Part shown: in pieces, positions 19,391 through 27,729 of the stretch | How positions within the stretch are numbered: the first letter of the stretch is position 1 | How the letters are laid out: each line of letters opens with the position of its first letter | NCBI RefSeq assembly: GCF_003285015.1 | Contig: NZ_QMFB01000001.1 | Coordinates: 496,001-560,000 of the forward strand | DNA from: Paenibacillus contaminans | GTDB lineage: Bacteria; Bacillota; Bacilli; Paenibacillales; NBRC-103111 | Reading direction: 5' to 3' | DNA length: 64,000 nucleotides | Program-made: the position numbers and the translations under genes | Notes under the pieces: generated by a model | Told to the model about the DNA's origin: nothing | Databases searched by the model: none | What the model saw: the letters and a program-made list of their open reading frames with translations, nothing else

Positions 19391-19434
19391 GGGCAGCATG
19401 TATTCGTCATTCCTATACATGCTGCCCTTTTTTT
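19391..19434 (+). terminator. Terminator of the B12 uptake operon
   Basis: A perfect 13-bp stem (GGGCAGCATGTAT with ATACATGCTGCCC) is followed by TTTTTTT. Confidence 0.93.
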
Positions 19435-19556
19435 GTTGCTGTCAATTGCGTGTGAAAAATATTCCCATCGCATATGTGCAGGAAAGTGAAACATGAAGGC
19501 CGAAATCTAATGAAACTTGAAACGGTGTTTTCATTTCTTGAATGGAGGAGAGAGCA

Positions 19557-20066
19557 ATGATCCGGATAGCTGCGGAGTCGGAATTGCCGGAAATTTTGGA
19601 GATTTACAATGAAGCGATTTTGCAAACTACCGCCGTTTACTCTTATGAAGCGGTAACGCTGGAAAACCGGTTACTATGGTTTCGGGAGAAACAGGAAAAA
19701 GGTTACCCGGTACTCGTCATCGAAGACGGCGGGCGGGTTATGGGGTTTGCAGCATATGGCCCGTTTCGGCCGTGGCCTGCCTATCAATATACGATCGAGC
19801 ATTCCGTATACGTACACAAAGAATATCGCGGACGTGGGGCCGGAGAGCTGCTGATGCGCGAGCTGATACAGCTGGCCGAGGCGAATGGTTATGCCACGCT
19901 AATAGGCGGAATCGACTCCGCTAATCAAGGAAGTATCGCATTGCATCAAAAGCTTGGTTTCGTTCACTCCGGCACGATCCGTAGGGCCGGCTACAAGTTT
20001 GGCAGATGGCTCGACCTTGCATTTTATCAACTTGATTTGACCGGACCGTCAAATCCGGCGGGTTGA
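19557..20066 (+). CDS. GNAT N-acetyltransferase, phosphinothricin acetyltransferase-like
   Basis: The start is ATG at 19557 behind GGAGG (an in-frame ATG at 19542 precedes the site). The 169-residue protein follows the Pat/Bar layout: IYNEAILQTTAVYSYE near the N terminus, FAAYGPFRPWPAYQYTIEHS, the acetyl-CoA loop EYRGRGAGELLM, and GFVHSGTIRRAGYKFGRWLD near the C terminus. Such enzymes acetylate phosphinothricin, methionine sulfoximine or similar amines. It sits as its own transcription unit between two terminators just before the phosphonate locus; whether that is more than chance cannot be told. Confidence 0.87.
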   Translation: MIRIAAESELPEILEIYNEAILQTTAVYSYEAVTLENRLLWFREKQEKGYPVLVIEDGGRVMGFAAYGPFRPWPAYQYTIEHSVYVHKEYRGRGAGELLMRELIQLAEANGYATLIGGIDSANQGSIALHQKLGFVHSGTIRRAGYKFGRWLDLAFYQLDLTGPSNPAG

Positions 20067-20097
20067 CGGACTCAATTTTTTATCCTTATTAATAAAG

Positions 20098-20142
20098 CGG
20101 CATTTCAGGACTTCTCACTTGGTCCTGGACTGCCGTTTTTTT
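20098..20142 (+). terminator. Terminator after the acetyltransferase gene
   Basis: A 14-position stem (20098-20111 with 20122-20135, one mismatch and one G-U) around a 10-nt loop is followed by TTTTTTT. Confidence 0.85.
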
Positions 20143-20168
20143 GTGCAGCAAAGATTGCGTTTCCCTTG

Positions 20169-20207
20169 TTTACGTTTTCTTAACATCAGGTTTACTTGGA
20201 TTTAACC
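20169..20207 (+). promoter_or_regulatory. PhoP box, four direct repeats, upstream of the phosphonate locus
   Basis: TTTACG (20169), TTAACA (20180), TTTACT (20191) and TTAACC (20202) recur with an exact 11-bp period, matching the TT(A/T)ACA-type tandem repeats bound by PhoP of the PhoPR phosphate-starvation system. A possible -10 (TAGACT, 20228-20233) lies 20 nt beyond the last repeat. The phosphate-limitation control is predicted from this alone. Confidence 0.82.
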
Positions 20208-20272
20208 ATCCGAACTTGGCATCAAGTTAGACTAAGTCCGAGGTCAATTAAAGGCGATCAGGGAGGTTCCTT

Positions 20273-21121
20273 ATGAAAGTCGAGCTTCATTGCCATACCA
20301 AGCTGTCTGACGGCTCCTATACCTTCGAAGAAGTTTTGGAGCTTGCAGTGCAAAACAAAGTCAGCCATCTGGCTATCACGAATCACGATACGACCGCCGG
20401 CTTGCACGATATGCAAAATCTTGGGAAACAAAAAGGGATCGAAATCATTCCGGGCATCGAAATATCGGCGTACGATTTCAAGCGCAGCAGAAGAGTGCAT
20501 ATTCTCGGCTACTTTATCGAGCCGGGGCATGCCGCGATCGAGAGCTTGTGCAGTCCGCTGCTGGTTAAACGGCATCAAGCGAGCCTCGTTATGATCGAGA
20601 AGCTGATCCAAGCGGGCTATGCCATTACGCAAGAGCAAGTGATGAAGTTTGCCGAAGGCGGAACGGGCATTTACAAGCAGCACATTATGCATGCGCTTAT
20701 TGAACAAGGATACACGACATCCATATACGGACAATTGTACAAAACATTATTTTCGCGCGGGCAGAACGGTTCGGAGCCCGGCATCGCTTATATACCGATG
20801 GAGTATGTGGAGGCAAGCGCGGCAATTTCGGCAATCCGTGCGGCCGGTGGTGTTCCCGTACTTGCGCATCCCGGGCAGTATGGAAACTTCGACGCGGTTC
20901 CGGAGCTTGTCGCTTGCGGACTTCTAGGAATTGAAGCCTGGCATCCGCTGCACGGGCCCGAAGATGAAGTCAGAGCGCAGGAGTACGCATTGGAATTCGA
21001 CCTGGCCGTGACCGGAGGCTCGGATTTCCACGGCTTTTATGGAGAGAAGGAAACGACGTTAGGCTGCAATAGTCCGGGCATCATCTGTGTACACGATTTG
21101 CTGGTACGTAAAGGAATTTGA
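20273..21121 (+). CDS. PHP-domain metallophosphoesterase, candidate PhnPP
   Basis: The start is ATG at 20273 behind GGGAGG. The 282-residue protein shows the metal-binding PHP motifs: [10 protein letters not shown] at the N terminus, [25 protein letters not shown] and the closing GGSDFHG. PHP proteins in C-P lyase loci (PhnPP type) open 5-phosphoribosyl 1,2-cyclic phosphate and remove the second phosphate ester, giving ribose 5-phosphate and phosphate. No PhnP-type gene is seen in the locus, which supports this role. It is the first gene after the four-repeat PhoP box. Another PHP phosphoesterase function cannot be excluded. Confidence 0.8.
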   Translation: MKVELHCHTKLSDGSYTFEEVLELAVQNKVSHLAITNHDTTAGLHDMQNLGKQKGIEIIPGIEISAYDFKRSRRVHILGYFIEPGHAAIESLCSPLLVKRHQASLVMIEKLIQAGYAITQEQVMKFAEGGTGIYKQHIMHALIEQGYTTSIYGQLYKTLFSRGQNGSEPGIAYIPMEYVEASAAISAIRAAGGVPVLAHPGQYGNFDAVPELVACGLLGIEAWHPLHGPEDEVRAQEYALEFDLAVTGGSDFHGFYGEKETTLGCNSPGIICVHDLLVRKGI

Positions 21122-21152
21122 TATCAACGAGCTTATAAGGGAGCGGATTTTG

Positions 21153-21794
21153 ATGAAGCACATTCATAAACCGGGAGCGCACGACGCGCTTTCGGTCGAG
21201 CCCAGCATTCACGAAACGAGTCAAATGCTCGACAGCTACGCAGGCGAATGGACGTCGATCGGCCCATACAACCATATCGTCGAATCGAAGATCGGCGCTT
21301 ATACCTATACGATGGATGATGTAACGATCAATTATACGGAGATCGGAAAATTTACTTCGATCGCTTCACACGTATGCATCAATCCGGTGAACCATCCGAT
21401 GGACCGCGTTACGCAGCATCATATGACCTATCGCAGAGCGGGCTTCGGTTTTGCGGTTACCGACGATGAAACGATCTTTAACTGGCGTCGTGAAAATCGG
21501 GTTACGATCGGACATGACGTATGGATCGGGCACGGAGCCATCGTGATGAAAGGCGTCAATATCGGGGTCGGAGCAGTTGTCGGTTCAGGTTCGGTCGTAA
21601 CGAAGGATGTCGAGCCGTATACGATCGTCGTAGGCGTACCTGCCAGGCCGATCAAAAAAAGATTCGATCAAGAGACGATCGACAGTCTCCTCCAAATCGC
21701 TTGGTGGGATTGGCCGCGAGAGGTGCTGGAGGAACGTTTCATGGAGCTGAACGATACGCAAAGCTTCATCAAGAAATACGGCGGAGCGCGTTAG
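21153..21794 (+). CDS. Phosphonate-cluster hexapeptide-repeat transferase
   Basis: The ATG at 21153 is chosen because AAGGGAG precedes it by about 8 nt. The 213-residue protein has left-handed beta-helix hexapeptide repeats ([18 protein letters not shown] and [18 protein letters not shown] followed by [15 protein letters not shown]) and ends with the DapH/LacA-like cap [17 protein letters not shown]. This layout is that of the acetyltransferase-like proteins regularly encoded in C-P lyase operons, whose exact substrate is unsettled. It lies 31 nt after the PHP gene and 36 nt before phnF, so it is most likely in the same transcript. Confidence 0.85.
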   Translation: MKHIHKPGAHDALSVEPSIHETSQMLDSYAGEWTSIGPYNHIVESKIGAYTYTMDDVTINYTEIGKFTSIASHVCINPVNHPMDRVTQHHMTYRRAGFGFAVTDDETIFNWRRENRVTIGHDVWIGHGAIVMKGVNIGVGAVVGSGSVVTKDVEPYTIVVGVPARPIKKRFDQETIDSLLQIAWWDWPREVLEERFMELNDTQSFIKKYGGAR

Positions 21795-21830
21795 AGCGAA
21801 GCGGCAAATATAGAAAGGGGGGTTACCCGC

Positions 21831-22544
21831 GTGTCGGAGGAAATGGATATTATGGATCGTCTGATGGCTGACATTCAAGGCGGCAAGTATGATCCCGACG
21901 ACAAGCTGCCGTCCGAGAACGAGCTGGCCGATTTGTTCAGGGTCCCCCGGATTACGGCCCGCAAAGCGTACGAGCGGCTTCAGGAGCTCGGCTATATTTA
22001 CTCCAAGCAAGGAAAGGGCAGCTTTGTCAAAGACCGGCACAAGCGCATTCCCCTGATGCTGTACGGTAATGAAAGCTTCAGCGCAAAGATGGTGCAGCTC
22101 GGTTACGACTATGAGTCGAGAAATCTGTTTTGCGAGCCAATCGACTATAACGAAAAAATATTTCAAGCGCTCGGTGCGGAAGAGCACGAACGTGTATTTA
22201 AAATAGGCAGGCTGCGGATCATCGACGCGGAACCGATCGCTCTGCACATTTCGTACGTAACGGAAGCTTTATTCCCGGATATCGAGCAAGCCGGAAGAAC
22301 GATAACCTCGATGTTCGAGTTTTACAAAGAAAGAGGATATGCGAAGCCCCGATCTTCGCAAACCTTGTTAAGCGTCACTTCGCCTACGAAATACGAGAGG
22401 CAGCTGTTCGCCTGCTCCAGTCTCATCCCGTTATTGGTACTGGAGTCGGAGCTTTCCGACGAGAAAACGGGGCGAATGCTGGAGTATTCAAGAATTATGT
22501 ACCGTGGAGACTATTTCACTTACGTGCTTAAAGAGTCGGATTGA
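21831..22544 (+). CDS. phnF: GntR/UTRA transcriptional regulator PhnF
   Basis: The GTG at 21831 follows AAAGGGGGG. The N-terminal 70 residues form a GntR winged helix (KLPSENELADLFRVPRITAR and QGKGSFVKD). Residues 75-235 form a UTRA ligand-binding domain (NEKIFQALGAEEHERVFKIG, LEYSRIMYRGDYFTYVL). It probably represses or tunes the phn genes in response to a phosphonate, phosphate or pathway intermediate. It sits directly before a second PhoP-box promoter and phnG. It is the usual PhnF size. Confidence 0.88.
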   Translation: MSEEMDIMDRLMADIQGGKYDPDDKLPSENELADLFRVPRITARKAYERLQELGYIYSKQGKGSFVKDRHKRIPLMLYGNESFSAKMVQLGYDYESRNLFCEPIDYNEKIFQALGAEEHERVFKIGRLRIIDAEPIALHISYVTEALFPDIEQAGRTITSMFEFYKERGYAKPRSSQTLLSVTSPTKYERQLFACSSLIPLLVLESELSDEKTGRMLEYSRIMYRGDYFTYVLKESD

Positions 22545-22588
22545 TTAACACAATCTTAACACCTCATCAATTGGCAACAAGATATAGT
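22545..22588 (+). promoter_or_regulatory. Second PhoP box and promoter before phnG
   Basis: TTAACA at 22545 and TTAACA at 22556 are spaced exactly 11 bp apart; TCAATT at 22567 is a weak third copy. TATAGT (22583-22588) is a good -10, 21 nt after the second repeat. That is nearly the same geometry as the box at 20169. It would give the C-P lyase core its own phosphate-starvation promoter. Confidence 0.75.
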
Positions 22589-22631
22589 GGCTTTGTCCCG
22601 GGAAACGATCACAAGCGTAAGGAGGACTTGT

Positions 22632-23057
22632 ATGAAACGAAAGCAAAGAACCGAGATATTGATCAACGGTTCCGGCACGGTGGCCGCAGAGCTGGCGCAG
22701 CAAATCAAAGAACGATATGAAGTGGCGACGGTGGAAGAGCCGAATCACGGACTTATCATGGTCAAGGTTAGGGAAACGGCGCAAAAAAGTCTTTTTTATC
22801 TCGGCGAAGTGTTCGTCACGGAGTGCAAAGTCGAAATCGCAGGCCGAATCGGCGTCGGCATCGTCAAAGGCGATGAACCTCAGCTGGCCTTCGACCTTGC
22901 CGTCATCGATGCGGCCTATGAGGCAGGGCTGCAGGAAACCGCAGCATGGCAGGCGAAGCTGGCGGCCGAAGCGGAACGCATTGAGGAACAGCGGCTTGCC
23001 TACGGCGAGCAGGTGCTCAGAACGAAAGTCAATTTCGAAACGATGGATACGGATTGA
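22632..23057 (+). CDS. phnG: C-P lyase subunit PhnG
   Basis: The ATG at 22632 follows AAGGAGGA. The 141-residue product is full length for PhnG. Recognisable parts are EEPNHGLIMVKVRETAQKS, YLGEVFVTECKVEI and GIVKGDEPQLAFDLAVIDAA. In E. coli PhnG, H, I and J form the core complex; PhnG with PhnI, PhnH and PhnL attaches the phosphonate to the ribose of ATP, displacing adenine. The gene is followed after 14 nt by phnH. Confidence 0.93.
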   Translation: MKRKQRTEILINGSGTVAAELAQQIKERYEVATVEEPNHGLIMVKVRETAQKSLFYLGEVFVTECKVEIAGRIGVGIVKGDEPQLAFDLAVIDAAYEAGLQETAAWQAKLAAEAERIEEQRLAYGEQVLRTKVNFETMDTD

Positions 23058-23071
23058 GAGGAGCGGACGTT

Positions 23072-23665
23072 ATGAAGCTGGATCTTGTGCACGATATTCA
23101 GACGGCTTATCGAAAAGTTGTGGACGCCATGTCGAGACCGGGTCAGCTTGCGGATCTGGCCGATGAAGCCGGGAAGGCGGACCGGGACACAGGCTGTTAT
23201 TCCACGACGCTGGTGATCGCAAGAATGCTGCTGGACACGGAGGTATCCTTTAAAGTGTTATCAGCCGATGAAGAACGGGTTACGAATGTATTCAATCAAT
23301 TGACATATGCGAAAGCGGTGACGGCGGAACAAGCCGATTATATATTCGTTCTGCATAATGCTACAGCGGAACAACTGCTCCGCGCGCTCGAAAGCGCAAA
23401 GATCGGGGAACTGACCGACCCGCATCATTCGGCGACGATCATCGTGGAGACGGCGTCGTTATCGGAAGGCGACGTGCTGACGCTCGCCGGTCCCGGCATC
23501 CGGCATTCGGCAACGGCCAAAATGACGGCAAGCTTGGACTGGGTGGATGTGCGCGAGGAGAAAAATGCGGAATTCCCGCTGGGCATCGATCTGATTTTCG
23601 TCGATAACGATCATCGGCTGCTCGGTTTGCCAAGGACGACGAAGGTCTCGAAGGAGGTCGGATAA
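23072..23665 (+). CDS. phnH: C-P lyase subunit PhnH
   Basis: The ATG at 23072 follows GAGAGGAG. The 197-residue protein has PhnH hallmarks: HDIQTAYRKVVDAMSRPG near the N terminus, LVIARMLLDTEVSF, a central ATIIVE segment, LAGPGIRH, and EFPLGIDLIFVDNDHRLLGL at the C terminus. It is a structural partner in the PhnGHIJ core. Its stop codon shares one base with the phnI start (TAATG). Confidence 0.95.
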   Translation: MKLDLVHDIQTAYRKVVDAMSRPGQLADLADEAGKADRDTGCYSTTLVIARMLLDTEVSFKVLSADEERVTNVFNQLTYAKAVTAEQADYIFVLHNATAEQLLRALESAKIGELTDPHHSATIIVETASLSEGDVLTLAGPGIRHSATAKMTASLDWVDVREEKNAEFPLGIDLIFVDNDHRLLGLPRTTKVSKEVG

Positions 23666-24798
23666 TGGGTTACGTAGCAGTGAAAGGCGGAACGGCCGCC
23701 ATCGAGGAATCGCTCAAGCGGATCCGGTACGAGAGAGTCAAACAAGGAAAAGTGCTCGACATCGACATGATCGAGAGCGGTATGAGAGGCCTGATCGATC
23801 AGGTCATGTCGGAGAGCAGCCTATACGGAGAAACGCTTGCGGCGGTCGCGGTCAAGCAGGCGGAAGGTAATCCGGAGGAAGCGGTTTTCCTGCTTCGCGC
23901 TTACCGTTCCACGCTGCCAAGAAAGCATTACTCCCGAACGGTGAATTCAGGGGAAATGCTTGTGGAAAGAAGAATTTCGGCTAGCTTCAAAGATATTCCG
24001 GGCGGGCAAATTCTCGGCGCATCGACGGACTACAGTCATCGGCTGCTCGATTTCGAATTGATAAGCGAAACGGAAGAGTCGGTCAAGGAATGGCTCGAGG
24101 AATTTGAACGCGCCGGCGAGGAAAGGTTTGAACGCGCAGAGGAAGCGGCATTTATGACCAGGCTGCCTAAAGTGCTTGATTATTTGCGCAAGGAAGGACT
24201 TATCGCCGATTGCCCGGACGATCCGCGGGAGCCGGACGACGTCACAAGACGAAGTTTGACTTTCCCGGCCAGCCGCAGCCAGAAGCTGCAAATTTTGACC
24301 AGGGGGCAGACGGGTGCCGTTACTTCTATGGCATATGCGGTCATTCGCGGGTACGGCAATCTCCATCCGACGGTCGGAGAGCTCCGGGTCGGGAACCTTC
24401 CGATCTATGTGAATAATCCGCTCGATTCCTCCGGGAGCGAAGAAGACGCCTACTTTATCGGAGATATCAAGGTGACGGAAGTCGAAATGCTGATGCCGTC
24501 GATGGTCGAGAAGGAAAAAGGCAGGAAAGAGCTGGAGTTCGCGTTCGGTTACGGGCTTTGCTACGGGCAGAATGAAACGAAAGCAATTGCCATGAGCATT
24601 TTGGACAAAAGCCTTGAGAGAAGCGACAATAGCATACCGACCCAGAATGAAGAGTTCGTGCTGTTCCATATCGATTCGGTGGAATCTACAGGATTCATTT
24701 CTCATTTGAAAATGCCGCATTACGTCACCTTCCAAGCGAAGCTGAACGACGTGCGCAAGACGAAGCAGACCCAAACTTTGGCTGCCGAAGAGGTGTAA
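23665..24798 (+). CDS. phnI: C-P lyase subunit PhnI
   Basis: The ATG at 23665 overlaps the phnH stop by one base. The 377-residue protein begins MGYVAVKGGTAAIEES and contains YERVKQGKVLDIDMI, LRAYRSTLPRKHYSR, DYSHRLLDFELI and GYGNLHPTVGELRVG. Family knowledge: PhnI is the nucleosidase-like catalytic subunit that replaces adenine of ATP or GTP with phosphonate. Its C-terminal part (FAFGYGLCYGQNETKAIAM) is well conserved here. Confidence 0.96.
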   Translation: MGYVAVKGGTAAIEESLKRIRYERVKQGKVLDIDMIESGMRGLIDQVMSESSLYGETLAAVAVKQAEGNPEEAVFLLRAYRSTLPRKHYSRTVNSGEMLVERRISASFKDIPGGQILGASTDYSHRLLDFELISETEESVKEWLEEFERAGEERFERAEEAAFMTRLPKVLDYLRKEGLIADCPDDPREPDDVTRRSLTFPASRSQKLQILTRGQTGAVTSMAYAVIRGYGNLHPTVGELRVGNLPIYVNNPLDSSGSEEDAYFIGDIKVTEVEMLMPSMVEKEKGRKELEFAFGYGLCYGQNETKAIAMSILDKSLERSDNSIPTQNEEFVLFHIDSVESTGFISHLKMPHYVTFQAKLNDVRKTKQTQTLAAEEV

Positions 24799-24801
24799 CC
24801 G

Positions 24802-25659
24802 ATGCAAATTCAATATAATTTCGCTTTTTTCGATGAGGGCTCCAAAAGAGAAATCCGCAGAGCGACGCTGAAAGCGATCGCCGTTCCGGGCTATCAGGTT
24901 CCGTTCGCTTCCCGGGAAATGCCGATAGGCAGAGGATGGGGGACCGGCGGCCTGCAGCTGACGCTTTCCTTGATCGGCAAGAATGACATTCTCAAAGTGA
25001 TCGACCAAGGCTCGGACGAGTCCGTAAACGCCGTCAGCATCAAAAAGCTGATAAGTAAAACGACAGGCGTGCAGACCGTAGACGAAACGTCGGAGGCGAC
25101 GCTCATTCAATCGCGTCACCGCGTACCCGAAATCCCGCTGAAGCCGGGACAAATTCTAGTTCTTCAGGTGCCGATGCCGGAGCCGCTGCGGATGCACGAG
25201 TCCAGCGAGCTGGAGACGAAGAAGCTGCACGGGGAGAAGGATTACAGCGGTGCGTGGCTGACGCTGTTCGAGCAGATCATGAAGTACCGGAACATGACGA
25301 CCGGCGCGGACCATCCGGTTATGGTGCAAGACAGATATGTGATGGCTCCGAGTCCGATTCCGAAATTCGATAATCCGAAGCTGAACGGATCCGAGGCTTT
25401 GATCCTGCTCGGGGCAGGCCGGGAGAAAAAAATATACGCCGTTCCGCCATACACCAAGGTCGAATCCCTGGCTTTTGACGACGTTCCTTTTCGACCGGAA
25501 TCGTTTGAGGGGAAAAGCTGCAAGCAGTGCGGCGCCGACGATACGTTCCTCGACGAGCTTTTCGATTCGGACGAGGGAGTCGCTTATTACCAATGCAACG
25601 ACAGCAGCTATTGCTTGAGCAGAATGAACCGGAAGTTTGCAGCGGGAGGTGTGAAGTGA
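24802..25659 (+). CDS. phnJ: C-P lyase catalytic subunit PhnJ (radical SAM)
   Basis: The start is ATG at 24802, three bases after the phnI stop. The 285-residue protein contains the four-cysteine signature with exact family spacing, C-x2-C-x21-C-x5-C: KSCKQCG at about 238, then YQCNDSSYC. Three of these bind the 4Fe-4S cluster and the remaining one is the proposed thiyl radical. PhnJ cleaves the carbon-phosphorus bond, releasing methane or another alkane and leaving 5-phosphoribosyl 1,2-cyclic phosphate. Its stop overlaps the phnK start. Confidence 0.97.
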   Translation: MQIQYNFAFFDEGSKREIRRATLKAIAVPGYQVPFASREMPIGRGWGTGGLQLTLSLIGKNDILKVIDQGSDESVNAVSIKKLISKTTGVQTVDETSEATLIQSRHRVPEIPLKPGQILVLQVPMPEPLRMHESSELETKKLHGEKDYSGAWLTLFEQIMKYRNMTTGADHPVMVQDRYVMAPSPIPKFDNPKLNGSEALILLGAGREKKIYAVPPYTKVESLAFDDVPFRPESFEGKSCKQCGADDTFLDELFDSDEGVAYYQCNDSSYCLSRMNRKFAAGGVK

Positions 25660-26522
25660 TGGAGGCATTAGCAAGGATGGAGGAATCGGCTGCGCCGATC
25701 CTGAAGGTGCGCAATTTGAATAAGCAATTCGGCGGAGGCTGCGCGAAGTGCGATAATCCTGCGGACAGAAAGCTGGAAAAAAACTATTGCCCCGATTGCG
25801 GCACCGTTTACTCTTGCCGAAACATTTCGTTCGATCTGTTTGCCGGAGAAGTGCTTGGTATCGTGGGAGAAAGCGGAAGCGGCAAATCGACGCTTATGCG
25901 GTGCATGTACTTCGATCAGGAAGCAACAGGCGGGGAAGCGTATTTGCAGCCCTATAAAAACGGGGAAAGCAATCTGTTCGCGGAATCGTCCCAGCAGAAG
26001 CGTTATATCCGGAACCACATGATGGGCAAGGTGTACCAAAATCCGGTTCTCGGCCTGAGAATGGGCTTCACCTCGATCGGCAACATCGCCGAGAAGATGA
26101 TTGCAGCTGGCAACAGAAACGTAGGCGCGATGGAAGCAAGGGGTAGCGAGCTTCTTGAGAAGGTGCATATCCCCGTCCATCGGATGAAGGAAGCGCCCAA
26201 AAACTTTTCCGGCGGCATGCAGCAGCGCGTGCAAATCGCCAAAGCATTGTCGAATAACCCGCCGATTCTTCTGCTGGACGAGGTGACGACGGGACTCGAT
26301 TTATCGGTTCAGGCCAATGTGCTCGATTTGATCAAGCATTTGCAAAGGGAACTGAACATTAGCATTTTGCTCGTTTCGCATGATTTGGGCGTCATCCGGA
26401 TGCTGGCCGACCGGACGCTTGTCATGCTGGACGGCAGCATTGTCGAGCAAGGCTTGACCGATCAAATTCTGGAGGATCCGCAGCATGCGTATACGCAGCA
26501 GCTGGTTCATTCCCTATTATAA
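25659..26522 (+). CDS. phnK: C-P lyase ABC-type ATPase PhnK
   Basis: The ATG at 25659 overlaps the phnJ stop (TGATG). The 287-residue ABC ATPase has Walker A GIVGESGSGKST, signature FSGGMQQR and Walker B ILLLDEVTTGLD. A Cys-rich insert before the first ABC strand (GGCAKCDN with KNYCPDCGTVYSC) could bind a metal; cysteines there are seen in other PhnK proteins of this type. PhnK docks on the PhnGHIJ core near PhnJ. It is not a membrane transporter component. Confidence 0.94.
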   Translation: MEALARMEESAAPILKVRNLNKQFGGGCAKCDNPADRKLEKNYCPDCGTVYSCRNISFDLFAGEVLGIVGESGSGKSTLMRCMYFDQEATGGEAYLQPYKNGESNLFAESSQQKRYIRNHMMGKVYQNPVLGLRMGFTSIGNIAEKMIAAGNRNVGAMEARGSELLEKVHIPVHRMKEAPKNFSGGMQQRVQIAKALSNNPPILLLDEVTTGLDLSVQANVLDLIKHLQRELNISILLVSHDLGVIRMLADRTLVMLDGSIVEQGLTDQILEDPQHAYTQQLVHSLL

Positions 26523-26537
26523 CGAAGGAGGCGGCTC

Positions 26538-27716
26538 ATGTATCTCATCACGAACGGACTTATCGTAACGGAAGAAGCCATTTTGGAAGGATTCGAGCTC
26601 CTCGTGTTAGGCGGCCGCATCGAGCGGATCGCAAGGAGAGGAGAAATCGCGCCGGATGAACATACGGAAGTGATCGATGCGGCAGGAGGTTATGTCACCC
26701 CCGGGTTTATCGATATTCATTCCGATTATATCGAGCATATGACAGCTCCGCGCCCAACTTCGCTTATCGATTTCCGGCTCAGCCTGAGAGAAACGGAGAA
26801 GGAGCTCATCTCTCACGGCATTACGATGATGTACCACTCGCTTTCGATTTTCAAATCCGTCGATTACAAATACCGTCCGATCCGCGAGCCGGAAAACGTC
26901 CGAAAGCTTGTCGATCTGATAGAGGAAACCCATTCCAGCAAACACCTGGTCCGCCACCGCTTTCACGCGAGATTCGAGATCGACAATTTGGACGAAATCG
27001 ATAATCTCAAAAGCTATATCTCCGAGAAGAAAGTTCATCTGATCTCGTTCATGGACCATACGCCGGGGCAAGGACAATACCGGGATCTGGAAATATACAA
27101 AAAAACGATCAAGGGCTATAACGATTTTACCGACGAGGGCATCGATGAAATCATCGCCAATCATCAATCGAAGCCGAAAATGACGGAGGAAGGCATACGC
27201 GAAATCGCCCGGCTAGCGGAGGAGAATCAGATCGCGATCGCTTCCCACGACGACGATTCACTAGAGAAGCTGGAGCTTGTGCAAAGCTTCGGCACCGTCA
27301 TCAGCGAGTTCCCGATTACCCTGGAAATAGCCAAAAAAGCCAAGGAATTGGGTTTGTACACGGTAGGGGGCGCGCCTAACGTCATCCTGGGAGGTTCGCA
27401 CAGCGGCAACCTGTCTGCGGAGGAAGCGGTTCGTCACGATTGCATCGATATTTTATGCAGCGACTATTATCCCGCCGCCATGCTTCACGCCGTGTTTTAT
27501 TTGGCTAAACAATGCGGCAAGGACCTTACCGACATGTTCAAAATGGTTACGCTGAATCCCGCGAAAGCCGTCAATATCGATGCGGAGTACGGCTCGATCC
27601 GCGAAGGGAAGAAGGCCGATCTCCTCATTATCGAGAAGCTTGACTCCGAATTCCCGGTCATTACGACCGTCTTCGTCGACGGCAAGCTGATACAGAAAAC
27701 GAACTACCGCATCTGA
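26538..27716 (+). CDS. phnM: Alpha-D-ribose 1-methylphosphonate 5-triphosphate diphosphatase PhnM
   Basis: The start is ATG at 26538 behind AAGGAGG. The 392-residue amidohydrolase-fold protein has the metal-binding strand GFIDIHSDYIEHM, then LISFMDHTPGQGQYRD, a ligand AIASHDDDS, and LCSDYYPAAMLHAVF. It removes pyrophosphate from the triphosphate intermediate made by the PhnGHIL step, giving the substrate of PhnJ. The order K-M-L differs from the E. coli K-L-M order. Confidence 0.95.
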   Translation: MYLITNGLIVTEEAILEGFELLVLGGRIERIARRGEIAPDEHTEVIDAAGGYVTPGFIDIHSDYIEHMTAPRPTSLIDFRLSLRETEKELISHGITMMYHSLSIFKSVDYKYRPIREPENVRKLVDLIEETHSSKHLVRHRFHARFEIDNLDEIDNLKSYISEKKVHLISFMDHTPGQGQYRDLEIYKKTIKGYNDFTDEGIDEIIANHQSKPKMTEEGIREIARLAEENQIAIASHDDDSLEKLELVQSFGTVISEFPITLEIAKKAKELGLYTVGGAPNVILGGSHSGNLSAEEAVRHDCIDILCSDYYPAAMLHAVFYLAKQCGKDLTDMFKMVTLNPAKAVNIDAEYGSIREGKKADLLIIEKLDSEFPVITTVFVDGKLIQKTNYRI

Positions 27717-27729
27717 AAGGAGGGATAGT

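Noticed and set aside
23947..25152. 401-codon open frame on the minus strand
   Set aside because: It is opposite phnI/phnJ, whose coding is certain. Its translation is Arg/His/Leu-rich with no domain, typical of antisense shadow in GC-balanced genes.
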